A stretch of 64,000 nt of DNA from Humibacillus xanthopallidus (GTDB taxonomy: Bacteria; Actinomycetota; Actinomycetes; Actinomycetales; Dermatophilaceae): the NCBI RefSeq assembly GCF_006717145.1, contig NZ_VFQF01000001.1, forward strand, positions 62,001-126,000. The letters run 5' to 3'. The first letter of the stretch is position 1, and every line of letters begins with the position of its first letter. Positions 26,609 through 36,580 of the stretch are shown here, piece after piece. Made by a program: the position numbers and the translations under genes. Below the pieces are notes generated by a model, which was not told where the DNA came from, did no database searches, and worked only from the letters and a program-made list of their open reading frames with translations.

Positions 26609-28240
26609 ATGACGGAGCTTTCGATCCGTCCGGAGGAGATCCGGGACGCGCTGGACTCGTTCGTCCAGTCCTACGAGCCCGGTGCGGCCTCCCGCGAAGA
26701 GGTCGGCCGCGTCACGGACGCCGGCGACGGCATCGCCCACGTCGAGGGTCTTCCCTCGGCCATGACCAACGAGCTGCTGCAGTTCGAGGACGGCACGCTG
26801 GGCCTCGCGCTCAACCTCGACGTCCACGAGATCGGCGTCGTCGTCCTCGGTGACTTCGCCGGCATCGAGGAGGGCCAGGTCGTCAAGCGCACGGGCGAGG
26901 TCCTCTCCGTTCCCGTGGGCGACGCCTTCCTCGGCCGCGTCGTCGACCCGCTGGGCACGCCGATCGACGGTCTCGGCGACATCGAGGCCGAGGGCCGCCG
27001 CGCCCTCGAGCTCCAGGCGCCCAACGTCGTGCAGCGCAAGTCGGTGCACGAGCCGCTCCAGACCGGCATCAAGTCGATCGACGCGATGACCCCGATCGGC
27101 CGCGGCCAGCGCCAGCTCATCATCGGCGACCGCCAGACCGGCAAGACGACGGTCGCGATCGACACGATCATCAACCAGAAGCGCAACTGGGAGTCGGGCG
27201 ACCCCGACCAGCAGGTGCGGTGCATCTACGTCGGCATCGGCCAGAAGGGCTCGACCATCGCGTCGGTCCGCGGCACCCTCGAGGAGGCCGGCGCGCTGGA
27301 GTACACCACGATCGTCGCGGCTCCCGCGTCCGACTCGGCCGGCTTCAAGTACCTCGCTCCCTACACCGGTTCGGCCATCGGCCAGCACTGGATGTACCAG
27401 GGCAAGCACGTCCTCATCGTCTTCGACGACCTGAGCAAGCAGGCCGAGGCCTACCGCGCCGTGTCGCTGCTGCTGCGCCGTCCGCCGGGCCGCGAGGCCT
27501 ACCCGGGTGACGTCTTCTACCTGCACTCGCGTCTCCTCGAGCGTTGCGCGAAGCTCTCCGACGACCTGGGCCACGGCTCGATGACCGGCCTGCCGATCAT
27601 CGAGACCAAGGCCGGTGACGTGTCGGCCTACATCCCGACCAACGTCATCTCGATCACCGACGGCCAGATCTACCTCCAGGCCGACCTGTTCAACGCCAAC
27701 GTCCGTCCCGCCATCGACGTGGGTGTCTCGGTCTCCCGAGTCGGCGGCGCGGCGCAGATCAAGGCGATGAAGTCGGTCGCCGGTCGTCTCAAGCTCGACC
27801 TCGCGCAGTTCCGCGCCATGGAGGCCTTCGCGATGTTCGCCTCCGACCTCGACCCCGCCTCGCGAGCCCAGCTCGCCCGTGGTGCGCGCCTCGTCGAGCT
27901 GCTCAAGCAGCCGCAGAGCAACCCGTACCCCGTCGAGGAGCAGGTCGTCTCGGTGTGGGCCGGCACGACGGGCAAGCTCGACGACGTCGCGGTCGAGGAC
28001 GTCCGCGCCTTCGAGACCGAGCTGCTCGAGACCCTGCGTCGCGACGGCAAGATCCTCCAGACGATCCGCGAGACCCAGAAGCTCGACGACGACACCGAGA
28101 ACGCTCTCGCCAAGGTCGTCGACGACGTGAAGTTCACCTTCCGCGGCACGGGCCGTGACGGCCTTCAGGCCGGCCAGGAGGACGTCGAGGAGCTCGAGGA
28201 GACCGAGATCGACCAGGCGAGGATCGTCAAGAACAAGTAG
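26609..28240 (+). CDS. atpA: ATP synthase subunit alpha (F1)
   Basis: This 543-residue subunit has the N-terminal beta-barrel, the nucleotide-binding P loop [13 protein letters not shown], the VGQKGST-like segment, and the arginine-finger region in [10 protein letters not shown]...[11 protein letters not shown]. It carries a non-catalytic nucleotide site. The C-terminal tail beyond residue 510 is acidic ([10 protein letters not shown]), as in other actinobacteria. ATG 26609 is preceded by a GAGGAGAAG site. Confidence 0.98.
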   Translation: MTELSIRPEEIRDALDSFVQSYEPGAASREEVGRVTDAGDGIAHVEGLPSAMTNELLQFEDGTLGLALNLDVHEIGVVVLGDFAGIEEGQVVKRTGEVLSVPVGDAFLGRVVDPLGTPIDGLGDIEAEGRRALELQAPNVVQRKSVHEPLQTGIKSIDAMTPIGRGQRQLIIGDRQTGKTTVAIDTIINQKRNWESGDPDQQVRCIYVGIGQKGSTIASVRGTLEEAGALEYTTIVAAPASDSAGFKYLAPYTGSAIGQHWMYQGKHVLIVFDDLSKQAEAYRAVSLLLRRPPGREAYPGDVFYLHSRLLERCAKLSDDLGHGSMTGLPIIETKAGDVSAYIPTNVISITDGQIYLQADLFNANVRPAIDVGVSVSRVGGAAQIKAMKSVAGRLKLDLAQFRAMEAFAMFASDLDPASRAQLARGARLVELLKQPQSNPYPVEEQVVSVWAGTTGKLDDVAVEDVRAFETELLETLRRDGKILQTIRETQKLDDDTENALAKVVDDVKFTFRGTGRDGLQAGQEDVEELEETEIDQARIVKNK

Positions 28241-28246
28241 CACGAC

Positions 28247-28311
28247 CCGGTATGCCGTCCTGACCGGCGCCGCCCGCGCGTGACGCGGGTGCCCGGCGGA
28301 CGGCATACCGG
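28247..28311. terminator. Hairpin between atpA and atpG
   Basis: Perfect 14-bp outer arms at 28247-28260 and 28298-28311 contain GTATGCCG in inverted orientation. A second imperfect GC-rich stem lies inside. It sits within an operon that must be read through, so it may be a partial terminator or an RNA processing point. Confidence 0.55.
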
Positions 28312-28368
28312 AACGGCTGTCGCCGACCGAACGCCCACACCCCACACCGACCAAGAGAGGCGGAGCGC

Positions 28369-29310
28369 ATGGGAGCGCAGATGCGGATCTACCGCCAGCG
28401 CATCAAGTCCGTCAACTCCATCAAGAAGATCACGAACGCGATGGAGCTGATCGCGGCAGCGCGCGTCATCAAGGCCCGGCAGCGGGCCACTGAGGCGATG
28501 CCGTACACCACCGCGCTGACCCGGGCCGTGAGCGCGGTCGCGTCGAACACCAACGAGGACCACCCGCTGACGACCACGAACACCGACGCCAAGCGCGCCG
28601 GCGTCGTGATCATCACGGCCGACCGTGGTCTCGCCGGTGCCTACTCGGTGGCCGCCCTCAAGCGCGCCGCCGAGCTCGTCGCCCTCCTCGAGAGCGAGGG
28701 CAAGGAGGTCGTGCCCTACCTCGTCGGTCGCAAGGCGGTCAGCTACTACAAGTTCCGCAAGCGCGCGTACGCGCAGGAGTGGACCGGCTTCTCCGACGCC
28801 CCGACGTTCGAGAACGCCAAGGACATCGCCGACCGGATCACGGCCGACTTCCTCAAGGAGTACGCCGACGGCGGCATGGACGAGATCCACCTCGTCTACA
28901 CCCGCTTCCGCTCGATGGTGCGCCAGGACCCGCACGTGCTGCGCCTGCTGCCGCTCGAGGTCGTCGACAAGGACGTCGAGGGCGACAGCGACCGTGGTCT
29001 CGACTTCACGGTCCAGCACTACGACGAGGGCCAGCTCGCGCCGGAGTACGACTTCGAGCCGAGCGCCTCGGAGGTGCTCGACCGGCTGCTGCCGAAGTAC
29101 GTGCGCAACCGCATCTACACGGCGCTGCTCAGCTCGTCGGCCTCGGAGCTCGCTGCCCGCCAGCGTGCGATGAAGTCGGCCACCGACAACGCGACGGAGC
29201 TGATCAAGACCTACCAGCGCCTCGCCAACCAGGCCCGCCAGGCCGGTATCACCCAAGAGATCAGCGAAATCGTGGGCGGCGCCAACGCCCTCGCGGACGC
29301 CAAGAAGTAA
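28369..29310 (+). CDS. atpG: ATP synthase subunit gamma (F1)
   Basis: This 313-residue rotor shaft has the conserved N-terminal helix (MRIYRQRIKSVNSIKKITNA) and C-terminal helix (RQRAMKSATDNATELI), and the ITADRGLAGAY signature in the centre. It is slightly longer than the E. coli protein because of insertions in the Rossmann-like domain. ATG 28369 follows AAGAGAGGCGGAG. It lies 128 nt after atpA, with the hairpin in between. Confidence 0.97.
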   Translation: MGAQMRIYRQRIKSVNSIKKITNAMELIAAARVIKARQRATEAMPYTTALTRAVSAVASNTNEDHPLTTTNTDAKRAGVVIITADRGLAGAYSVAALKRAAELVALLESEGKEVVPYLVGRKAVSYYKFRKRAYAQEWTGFSDAPTFENAKDIADRITADFLKEYADGGMDEIHLVYTRFRSMVRQDPHVLRLLPLEVVDKDVEGDSDRGLDFTVQHYDEGQLAPEYDFEPSASEVLDRLLPKYVRNRIYTALLSSSASELAARQRAMKSATDNATELIKTYQRLANQARQAGITQEISEIVGGANALADAKK

Positions 29311-30798
<1,488 letters not shown>

Positions 30799-30847
30799 GC
30801 ATCCTTCGACCGGAGTGACCGGACGAACCCGACGACGGGGAGGCGCC

Positions 30848-32647
30848 TTGACGGCCCTCCCCGTTGGTCGTCTCGCGATCCCTGTCCTCATCGTCGTGGT
30901 CGCCGCGGTGCTCGGCCTGCGGGCGCGCCTCGGTCTCGACCTCGGCGACGGCACCCACGCCGTCGAGCTGTCGATGCGGCTCGCCCGTGGCGACCAGCCC
31001 TTCCGCGACGAGATGAACCTCCAGGTGCTCGGCGCCTGGCCGGCCGTGCCGTTCGTCTGGGTGTGGCTGCACACCGTCGGCGTCGACGGCATCGTCCTCG
31101 CCTCACGGGTCTACTTCGTCCTGCTCGCCCTCGCTGGGGCCGCTCTGGCGTGGCGCGCGGTCGGCGGCGCGCTCGGGCGGGTCAGCACCGGCGTCGCGGC
31201 CGTCGCAGCCGTCGTCCCGACGGCCTACAACCTGCAGCTCGTCGGCTACAACACGACGCCTGCGCTGCTCTACCTCGTGGCCGCGAGCAGTGCCGTCGGA
31301 GCGATGGTCAGGGGAGCCGCCGCCCCGTCTCCAGCCTCATCGGTGTCGTCAGTCCCGTCGGTGTCATCGGTGTCATCAGCATCGTCGTCCCGTTGGCCGG
31401 TCGTGTGGGCGGTGGTCGCGGGAGCGGCGGCGGCGCTGGGCGCCGTGAGCCATCCCGTGACGGCACCGGCTGGGGTTCTGCTGCTGCTCGTGAGCGTGCT
31501 GTGGGCCCGGGGCCGGGTGCGCCTGGCTCTCGTCGGTGGCGCCGCCGGCGCCTCCCTCGTGGTCGCTGCCCTCGCGGTCGCCCTGTGGGGGGTCAGCCAG
31601 GTGCGCGAGACGCTCGCCTTCACGGCCGACTACCAGAGTGCGCGAGTCGACCGGGTCGGCCGCGTCGCCGGGTGGCTGGGCTACCTCGGCGGTGAGCTGG
31701 CCCAGCCCGCAGTCCTCCTCGCCCTCGGCCTCGGCATCGCCGCGGGAGTGGCCCTCTCGCGTCGCAGCCGCCTCGCCGGGCCGCTCCTGCTGGGCGCGGT
31801 CGCCCTGACAGCGGGCACTGGCCTGACCCGCAGCGCGAGCTCCGCCACCTTCAGCGTGAGCGCGTGGCTCAGCCCGGTGATGGCGCTCGTGCTCTCGCTC
31901 GTCCTGCTGCCGGCGGCCGTCGTGTCGGCGACGCTCCTGCGCGGGGCAGCCGTGCGCCTTCTGACGGTGGGGGCGATCCCGAGCGCGGTGGGAGCAGTGT
32001 GCGTCGCGGGCTTCACGGCGTCGTCGCCGACGTGGGGCGCGGTCGGATCCTGCCTCGCACCAGGTGTGTTCGCCGTCATCGCGTGCGCCCTCTCGGGTCT
32101 CCTACGGTTGCGGGCGCCGGCCGGCGCTGACTCGTCTCGGCGCCGCGGCGCGGTCGCCCGGTGGTCGACGGCTGCTGTCGGCTCGGCAGTGCTCGTCGCA
32201 CTGCTGGCCTCGCACGTGGCGACGAGCTTCCGCGACGGCCCGGTCGGGCGGCTCGACGCCGCAGCGCCGACCGGGGCGTATGCCGGCCTGCTCACGACCG
32301 ATCGTCGTGCCGCTGACGTGGCCGCAGCCCAAGGCGTTCTGCGCTCCTGCGCCACGACGGGGTCGAGCGTGCTGGCGATCGGCTACCCGGCGGCATACCT
32401 CATGGGTGACGTCCGGTTCGCCACGCCGGTCACGTGGCTCGCCGACTTCGGGCCGAGCACCTCGCACCTGGTCCGGTGGTTCGACGAGCGCGGGACCCTC
32501 CCCGACTGCGTCGTGCGCCCGGCGCGCTGGTGGCAGGGCAGTGGTGGCGCGCCCGAGGCCGACCCGCTGCGGGCGTGGGTGGAGGCCCGCTACGTCACCG
32601 CCGCTGCGACCCCGACGCTGGTCGTGCTGCGCAGGACCGACCGATGA
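30848..32647 (+). CDS. Polytopic membrane protein, possible glycosyltransferase (GT-C type)
   Basis: This 599-residue protein has about ten or eleven hydrophobic segments and a soluble C-terminal region (about 470-599). The first extracytoplasmic loop reads DLGDGTHAVEL...RGDQPFRDE, with acidic residues where GT-C (PMT/ArnT-like) transferases have catalytic ones; this is the only hint at function. A Ser/Val-rich low-complexity linker (about residues 160-178) interrupts the helices. The start is taken as TTG 30848 after GGGGAGG; the frame is open further back inside atpD but has no family support. It separates atpD from ndh and atpC, an unusual place. Transfer of a lipid-linked sugar is speculative. 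Confidence 0.6.
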   Translation: MTALPVGRLAIPVLIVVVAAVLGLRARLGLDLGDGTHAVELSMRLARGDQPFRDEMNLQVLGAWPAVPFVWVWLHTVGVDGIVLASRVYFVLLALAGAALAWRAVGGALGRVSTGVAAVAAVVPTAYNLQLVGYNTTPALLYLVAASSAVGAMVRGAAAPSPASSVSSVPSVSSVSSASSSRWPVVWAVVAGAAAALGAVSHPVTAPAGVLLLLVSVLWARGRVRLALVGGAAGASLVVAALAVALWGVSQVRETLAFTADYQSARVDRVGRVAGWLGYLGGELAQPAVLLALGLGIAAGVALSRRSRLAGPLLLGAVALTAGTGLTRSASSATFSVSAWLSPVMALVLSLVLLPAAVVSATLLRGAAVRLLTVGAIPSAVGAVCVAGFTASSPTWGAVGSCLAPGVFAVIACALSGLLRLRAPAGADSSRRRGAVARWSTAAVGSAVLVALLASHVATSFRDGPVGRLDAAAPTGAYAGLLTTDRRAADVAAAQGVLRSCATTGSSVLAIGYPAAYLMGDVRFATPVTWLADFGPSTSHLVRWFDERGTLPDCVVRPARWWQGSGGAPEADPLRAWVEARYVTAAATPTLVVLRRTDR

Positions 32648-32661
32648 CGTGGAGACTGGAG

Positions 32662-32685
32662 CCCGTGTGGAGTCGGTCACACGGG
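32662..32685. terminator. Hairpin after the membrane protein gene
   Basis: CCCGTGTG at 32662-32669 pairs with CACACGGG at 32678-32685 around an 8-nt loop, 14 nt after the stop codon. It could end the long atp transcript here, leaving ndh in its own unit. Confidence 0.45.
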
Positions 32686-32809
32686 TTCGACCGCCGGCCG
32701 GGACGGGCATGGTCCCTCCCGAGCCGGTGTTGACGCCAGTGATGACCGCACCACCGACGACGACGTCGAGCATGACCGACCATGAACGACAAGCACCAAG
32801 GAGCCCCAC

Positions 32810-34330
32810 GTGAGCACGTCCACCCAGCAGCCCCGACACCGGGTGGTGGTCATCGGTTCCGGATTCGGCGGGCTCTTCAGCACCCAGCGGCTGAAGCGCG
32901 CCGACGTCGACGTGACCATCATCGCCCGCACGACCCACCACCTCTTCCAGCCGCTGCTCTACCAGGTGGCGACCGGCATCCTCTCCGAGGGCGAGATCGC
33001 GCCCTCGACGCGTGAGGTGCTGCGCCGCCAGGACAACGCCACCGTCCTGCTCGGCGAGGTCACCGACATCGACCTCGAGGCACGCACGGTGACCCACTCC
33101 ACCGTGGGGCGCGAGAGCGTCACGCCCTACGACACGCTGATCGTCGCGGCCGGCGCGGGCCAGTCCTACTTCGGCAACGACGAGTTCTCACGGCACGCAC
33201 CCGGCATGAAGTCGATCGACGACGCCCTCGAGCTGCGCGGCCGCATCTTCGGGTCCTTCGAGCTCGCCGAGCTCGCCTCGACCCCGGCGGAGATCGACCG
33301 GCTCATGACCTTCGTCGTCGTCGGCGCCGGGCCGACCGGTGTCGAGATGGCCGGTCAGATCTCCGAGCTGGCACGGCGCACCCTCAAGCGCGACTTCCGC
33401 CGGATCGACCCGACCAAGGCCCGGGTCATCCTGCTCGACGCCGCTCCGGCCGTGCTCGGCTCGTTCGGCGAGAAGCTCGGCGACCGGGCCGTCAGCCGGC
33501 TCACCGAGATGGGGGTCGAGGTTCGACTCGGCGCCAAGGTCGTCGACGTCGACTCCACCGGCATCGAGGTCGAGCACCCCGACGGCACGCGCGAGCGCAT
33601 CGAGTCGGTGTGCAAGGTGTGGGCTGCCGGTGTCAGCGCGTCGCCGCTCGGCCGGATCCTGGCCGAGCAGACCGGCGCGGAGGTCGACCGCGCCGGGCGC
33701 ATCCAGGTGCAGGACGACCTCACCCTGCCGGGACACCCCGAGGTCTTCGTCGTCGGCGACATGATGGCCCTCAAGGGGCTGCCCGGTGTGGCGCAGGTGG
33801 CGATCCAGGGCGGGCGCTACGCCGCCGACCAGATCGTGCGCAGGCAGAAGGGGCAGGAGCCCAAGGGGCCCTTCGAGTACTTCGACAAGGGCTCCATGGC
33901 CACGATCTCGCGCTTCTCGGCCGTCGCCTCGGTCGGCAAGGCGCAGTTCAGCGGGTTCTTCGCGTGGATCCTCTGGCTCGCCGTGCACCTCGTCTACATC
34001 ATCGGCTTCAAGCACCGCATCACGACCCTCATGCACTGGATCGTCACCTTCGTCGGACGTGGCCGGTCGGAGCGGGTGGTCACCGAGCAGCAGGTCTTCG
34101 CCCGGCAGGCGATCTCCGACCTCGGTGAGGAGTTCGCCCCGCAGCTGCCCCGTCTCGCCAAGGACCGGCCACACGAGTCGGGCCACCAGTCGGCCCACGA
34201 GTCGGGCCACGAGCCCGGCCAAGAGTCGTCAGACGAGGCTCACGGTGCGGCGAAGGACCTCGCTCCTGACGCTCTGACGGCGCAGGTGCGCCAGCCCGAG
34301 CCCCAGGTGCAGGGGGAGCGGGGGGCCTGA
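32810..34330 (+). CDS. ndh: Type II NADH dehydrogenase
   Basis: This 506-residue flavoprotein oxidises NADH and passes electrons to menaquinone without pumping protons. FAD binding is shown by VVVIGSGFGGLFSTQRL and the VFVVGDMMAL segment, NADH binding by FVVVGAGPTGVEMAGQ, and membrane attachment by a C-terminal hydrophobic helix (FFAWILWLAVHLVYIIGF). The last 75 residues form a hydrophilic tail with a repeated HESGH-type unit, absent from most Ndh proteins. GTG 32810 follows AAGGAG. Its place between the atpD and atpC ends of the ATP synthase set ties electron entry to ATP production, but it probably has its own transcript. Confidence 0.95.
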   Translation: MSTSTQQPRHRVVVIGSGFGGLFSTQRLKRADVDVTIIARTTHHLFQPLLYQVATGILSEGEIAPSTREVLRRQDNATVLLGEVTDIDLEARTVTHSTVGRESVTPYDTLIVAAGAGQSYFGNDEFSRHAPGMKSIDDALELRGRIFGSFELAELASTPAEIDRLMTFVVVGAGPTGVEMAGQISELARRTLKRDFRRIDPTKARVILLDAAPAVLGSFGEKLGDRAVSRLTEMGVEVRLGAKVVDVDSTGIEVEHPDGTRERIESVCKVWAAGVSASPLGRILAEQTGAEVDRAGRIQVQDDLTLPGHPEVFVVGDMMALKGLPGVAQVAIQGGRYAADQIVRRQKGQEPKGPFEYFDKGSMATISRFSAVASVGKAQFSGFFAWILWLAVHLVYIIGFKHRITTLMHWIVTFVGRGRSERVVTEQQVFARQAISDLGEEFAPQLPRLAKDRPHESGHQSAHESGHEPGQESSDEAHGAAKDLAPDALTAQVRQPEPQVQGERGA

Positions 34331-34386
34331 GGCCACCGGACGGCATACCGGCGCGGGTCGGGAGTCGTCAGCGGACATGACGGAGG

Positions 34387-34408
34387 GCAGGACGCGTGCG
34401 CGTCCTGC
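34387..34408. terminator. Bidirectional hairpin between ndh and the convergent DUF6918-like gene
   Basis: Perfect 10-bp arms GCAGGACGCG/CGCGTCCTGC surround a 2-nt centre. A single CGGCATAC octamer also lies in this gap at about 34342. Confidence 0.6.
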
Positions 34409-34432
34409 GCTCTGGTCGTGCGGTGCGTGACG

Positions 34433-34870
34433 TCAGGCGACGACGCGCTCGACCGCGGTGCCCAGCCGGGGGAGGGCGGCGACGACGTGCTCCTTCGCCT
34501 TGCCCCGCAGGGAGCCGTAGACCTTGGCGGCAGCGCCGTGCGAGGTGTTCGCGGCCTTGGCGTCGGTGACGGCGAGCAGCGCGTCGGCCGCGGCCTCGGG
34601 CTGGCTCGCGAGGTGCGCGCCGAAGGGCTGGTCGCCCTTCGTCGCCCAGAACGGGTCGAGTGCCGAGGCGAACTGCGGCAGGAGGCGGTCGGTCGCGCTC
34701 GAGACGAAGTCGCCGCCGAGCCGCTTGGCAGCCGCGTAGCCGGCCTTGACGGCCGCGCCGCCGAAGCCGGACTTGTCGGCGACCTCGGCGTCGATGACCT
34801 CGGTGAGGGCCGCGACGGCCGCCGGGCGGCGGGTCGGCTCGAGGAGGGCGTCGGACACGGTGGTGCTCAC
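34433..34870 (-). CDS. Conserved hypothetical protein (DUF6918-like)
   Basis: This 145-residue protein is mostly alpha-helical, rich in Ala and without membrane segments or Cys. A FGGAAVKAGYAAAKR helix and a KGDQPFGAHLASQPEAAADALL segment stand out. It resembles actinobacterial proteins grouped as DUF6918, whose role is unknown. It is transcribed against its neighbours and starts (GTG) 130 nt from the divergent atpC, so the two share a promoter region. Nothing in the sequence suggests an enzyme. It is one of the genes that part atpC from the other ATP synthase genes. Confidence 0.6.
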   Translation of the reverse strand: MSTTVSDALLEPTRRPAAVAALTEVIDAEVADKSGFGGAAVKAGYAAAKRLGGDFVSSATDRLLPQFASALDPFWATKGDQPFGAHLASQPEAAADALLAVTDAKAANTSHGAAAKVYGSLRGKAKEHVVAALPRLGTAVERVVA

Positions 34871-34999
34871 AGGGGTGCTCCTAGGAAGATATGTGGAGGG
34901 TGTCGGGAGGTGCTCGCGCGCCCGCGCGGACGGCGAGTACGGAGCATCCTCGCAGAGGCACTAAACTTCCAAGAACACCCCCACGAACCGGAGGACTAC

Positions 35000-35281
35000 G
35001 TGAGTTCGCTCAAGGTTGAGATGGTTGCCGCCGACCGCAAGGTCTGGGAGGGAGAGGCGCGCTTCGTCCGCGCTCGCTCCATCTCCGGCGAGCTCGGCAT
35101 CCTGCCCGGCCACACGCCCCTGCTCGGCATCCTCGTCGAGGGCGACGTGAGCATCGAGTCGGTCGACGGCCAGCGCCAGACGGTCACCGTCGACGGTGGG
35201 TTCCTCTCCGTGGACTCCGACGTGGTGACGATCGTCGCGGAGCACGTCGACGCCTCATCGCTGCAGGTCACGGGCAACTGA
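35000..35281 (+). CDS. atpC: ATP synthase subunit epsilon, short form
   Basis: This 93-residue protein contains the N-terminal beta-sandwich of epsilon (SLKVEMVAADRKVWEGEA, SGELGILPGHTPLLG, GFLSVDSDVVTIVAE) and then stops. The usual protein is 120-140 residues with a C-terminal helical hairpin that inhibits ATP hydrolysis; that hairpin is missing. The stop codon is followed directly by another gene, so truncation by the window or by an obvious frameshift is not the cause. GTG 35000 follows CCGGAGG. It stands 4.2 kb from atpD, with its own upstream region. Confidence 0.93.
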   Translation: MSSLKVEMVAADRKVWEGEARFVRARSISGELGILPGHTPLLGILVEGDVSIESVDGQRQTVTVDGGFLSVDSDVVTIVAEHVDASSLQVTGN

Positions 35282-35290
35282 GGCCCGCGC

Positions 35291-35728
35291 GTGCCGTCCG
35301 CTCTCGTCTCCACCGAGATCGTGATCGGCACGCTCATCCTGGTCGCGGCGGTCGTGCTCGCCACGACCTACCTGCGCCGCCGCTACATCGCCGGTGGCCT
35401 GCCGCTGACGCTCTGTGCGATGCGCCCGGCCGGCACCGACCGCTGGCGCCTCGGGCTCATCAGGTTCGGCGACAACGCCCTCGAGTGGTTCACGCTCGGG
35501 GGCGTCTCGCTGCGCCCGCGCCACCGCTGGCTGCGGCAGCGCCTCCTGCTCGACGCCCCGGTGCGCCTCGTCGGGTCCGACGCGATCCCGCTGCTGCCGG
35601 ACGCCTTCCGGGTGCCGTGCACCGACGGAGACGACGACTTCGAGCTCGCCCTCCAGGGGCCTGACTACACCGCACTGCGGTCCTGGCAGGAAGCCGCACC
35701 CCCGGGCTACAACGTCAACGTCGCCTGA
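35291..35728 (+). CDS. DUF2550 family membrane-anchored protein
   Basis: This 145-residue protein has one N-terminal transmembrane helix (EIVIGTLILVAAVVLATTYL) and a soluble domain of about 115 residues matching the DUF2550 pattern (GLIRFGDNALEWFTL, SLRPRHRW). The gene directly follows atpC in many actinobacteria, as here (9 nt apart). Its function is unknown; the conserved link suggests a role at the membrane, possibly with the ATP synthase, but that is inference. The GTG start is taken as the first codon before the helix. Confidence 0.8.
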   Translation: MPSALVSTEIVIGTLILVAAVVLATTYLRRRYIAGGLPLTLCAMRPAGTDRWRLGLIRFGDNALEWFTLGGVSLRPRHRWLRQRLLLDAPVRLVGSDAIPLLPDAFRVPCTDGDDDFELALQGPDYTALRSWQEAAPPGYNVNVA

Positions 35729-35808
35729 CGGCATACGGCAGTCGGGCTCACGGGCGCCTGCTGACTCCGCTCATCGCGCACACCGGGGTCAGGCGCCCCC
35801 CTGAGGCA

Positions 35809-35838
35809 CGGTCGCACACCGTATGCCGTGTGCGACCG
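35809..35838. terminator. Bidirectional hairpin with the octamer in its loop
   Basis: Perfect 11-bp arms at 35809-35819 and 35828-35838 enclose the loop CGTATGCC. It separates two convergent genes. Unlike the other hairpins, the octamer sequence is in the loop rather than in the stem. Confidence 0.65.
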
Positions 35839-35897
35839 GCCCGCAGGTGTGTGGCTGGCGCTCTGGCTGGCTCTTCAGGCCCCCTCAGGGCGCCGGT

Positions 35898-36539
35898 TCA
35901 CTCGCTGGCACTCTTGGCGCGCTTCGTCGGCTTCTCGACGCGGCCGCCGCCGGGCTGCCAGAGGATGTCGCCGCCGATCTGCTTGTTGGCGATCCGCGCG
36001 AGAATGAAGAGCAGGTCGGACAGGCGGTTGAGGTAGGTCGCGGTCAGCACGTTGATGCCGCCGACCCCCTTCTCGCCCGCGGGCTCGGTGCCGTGGTGCT
36101 CGATGGCCGCCCACGTCGCCCGCTCGGCGCGCCGCACGACGGTCGTCGCGACGTGCAGGTGGGCCGAGCCGGCGGTGCCGCCGGGCAGGATGAAGGAGCG
36201 CAGCTTCTCGACCTGCTCGAGGTAGTGGTCGCAGTCGTGCTCGAGGTCGTCGATCCAGGGCTGCTCGACGCGTAGGGGCGGGTAGTCGTAGCTCGTGCGC
36301 AAGGGCGTCGACAGGTCGGCCCCGACGTCGAAGAGCTCGTTCTGCACCCGCTTGAGGGTCGCGCGCACCTCGTCGGGCAGGTCGCCGCAGGCGAGGGCGA
36401 CCCCGATGGCGGCGTTGGCCTCGTTGGTGTCGGCGTAGGCGTGCAGCCGCAGGTCGTTCTTGCTCGTGCGCGAGAAGTCGCCGAGGCTCGTCGTGCCGTC
36501 GTCGCCGGTGCGCGTGTAGATCCTCGTCAGGTTGACCAT
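35898..36539 (-). CDS. Cob(I)alamin adenosyltransferase, PduO type
   Basis: This 213-residue enzyme transfers adenosyl from ATP to cob(I)alamin, making adenosylcobalamin. The N-terminal ATP loop TRTGDDGTTSLGD and the conserved DTNEANAAIGVA, FILPGGT and NRLSDLLFILAR segments are those of the PduO/MMAB class, which forms a trimer. Its product is the cofactor needed by the acyl-CoA mutase encoded at 38531-40612. It is divergent from murA, and their start codons are 41 nt apart. Confidence 0.95.
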   Translation of the reverse strand: MVNLTRIYTRTGDDGTTSLGDFSRTSKNDLRLHAYADTNEANAAIGVALACGDLPDEVRATLKRVQNELFDVGADLSTPLRTSYDYPPLRVEQPWIDDLEHDCDHYLEQVEKLRSFILPGGTAGSAHLHVATTVVRRAERATWAAIEHHGTEPAGEKGVGGINVLTATYLNRLSDLLFILARIANKQIGGDILWQPGGGRVEKPTKRAKSASE

Positions 36540-36568
36540 GGGGCCACTCTCTCACCAGCCCTCATCGG

Positions 36569-36580
36569 TAGGGTTGCCGG
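36569..36580 (+). promoter_or_regulatory. murA: Leaderless promoter of murA
   Basis: TAGGGT at 36569-36574 ends 6 nt before GTG 36581, with no ribosome binding site. Confidence 0.55.

Noticed and set aside
34141-34330. HESGH-type repeats at the end of ndh as a metal-binding domain
   Set aside because: His content is suggestive but the repeat is short, irregular and lacks any known metal-site spacing; noted only as a tail.
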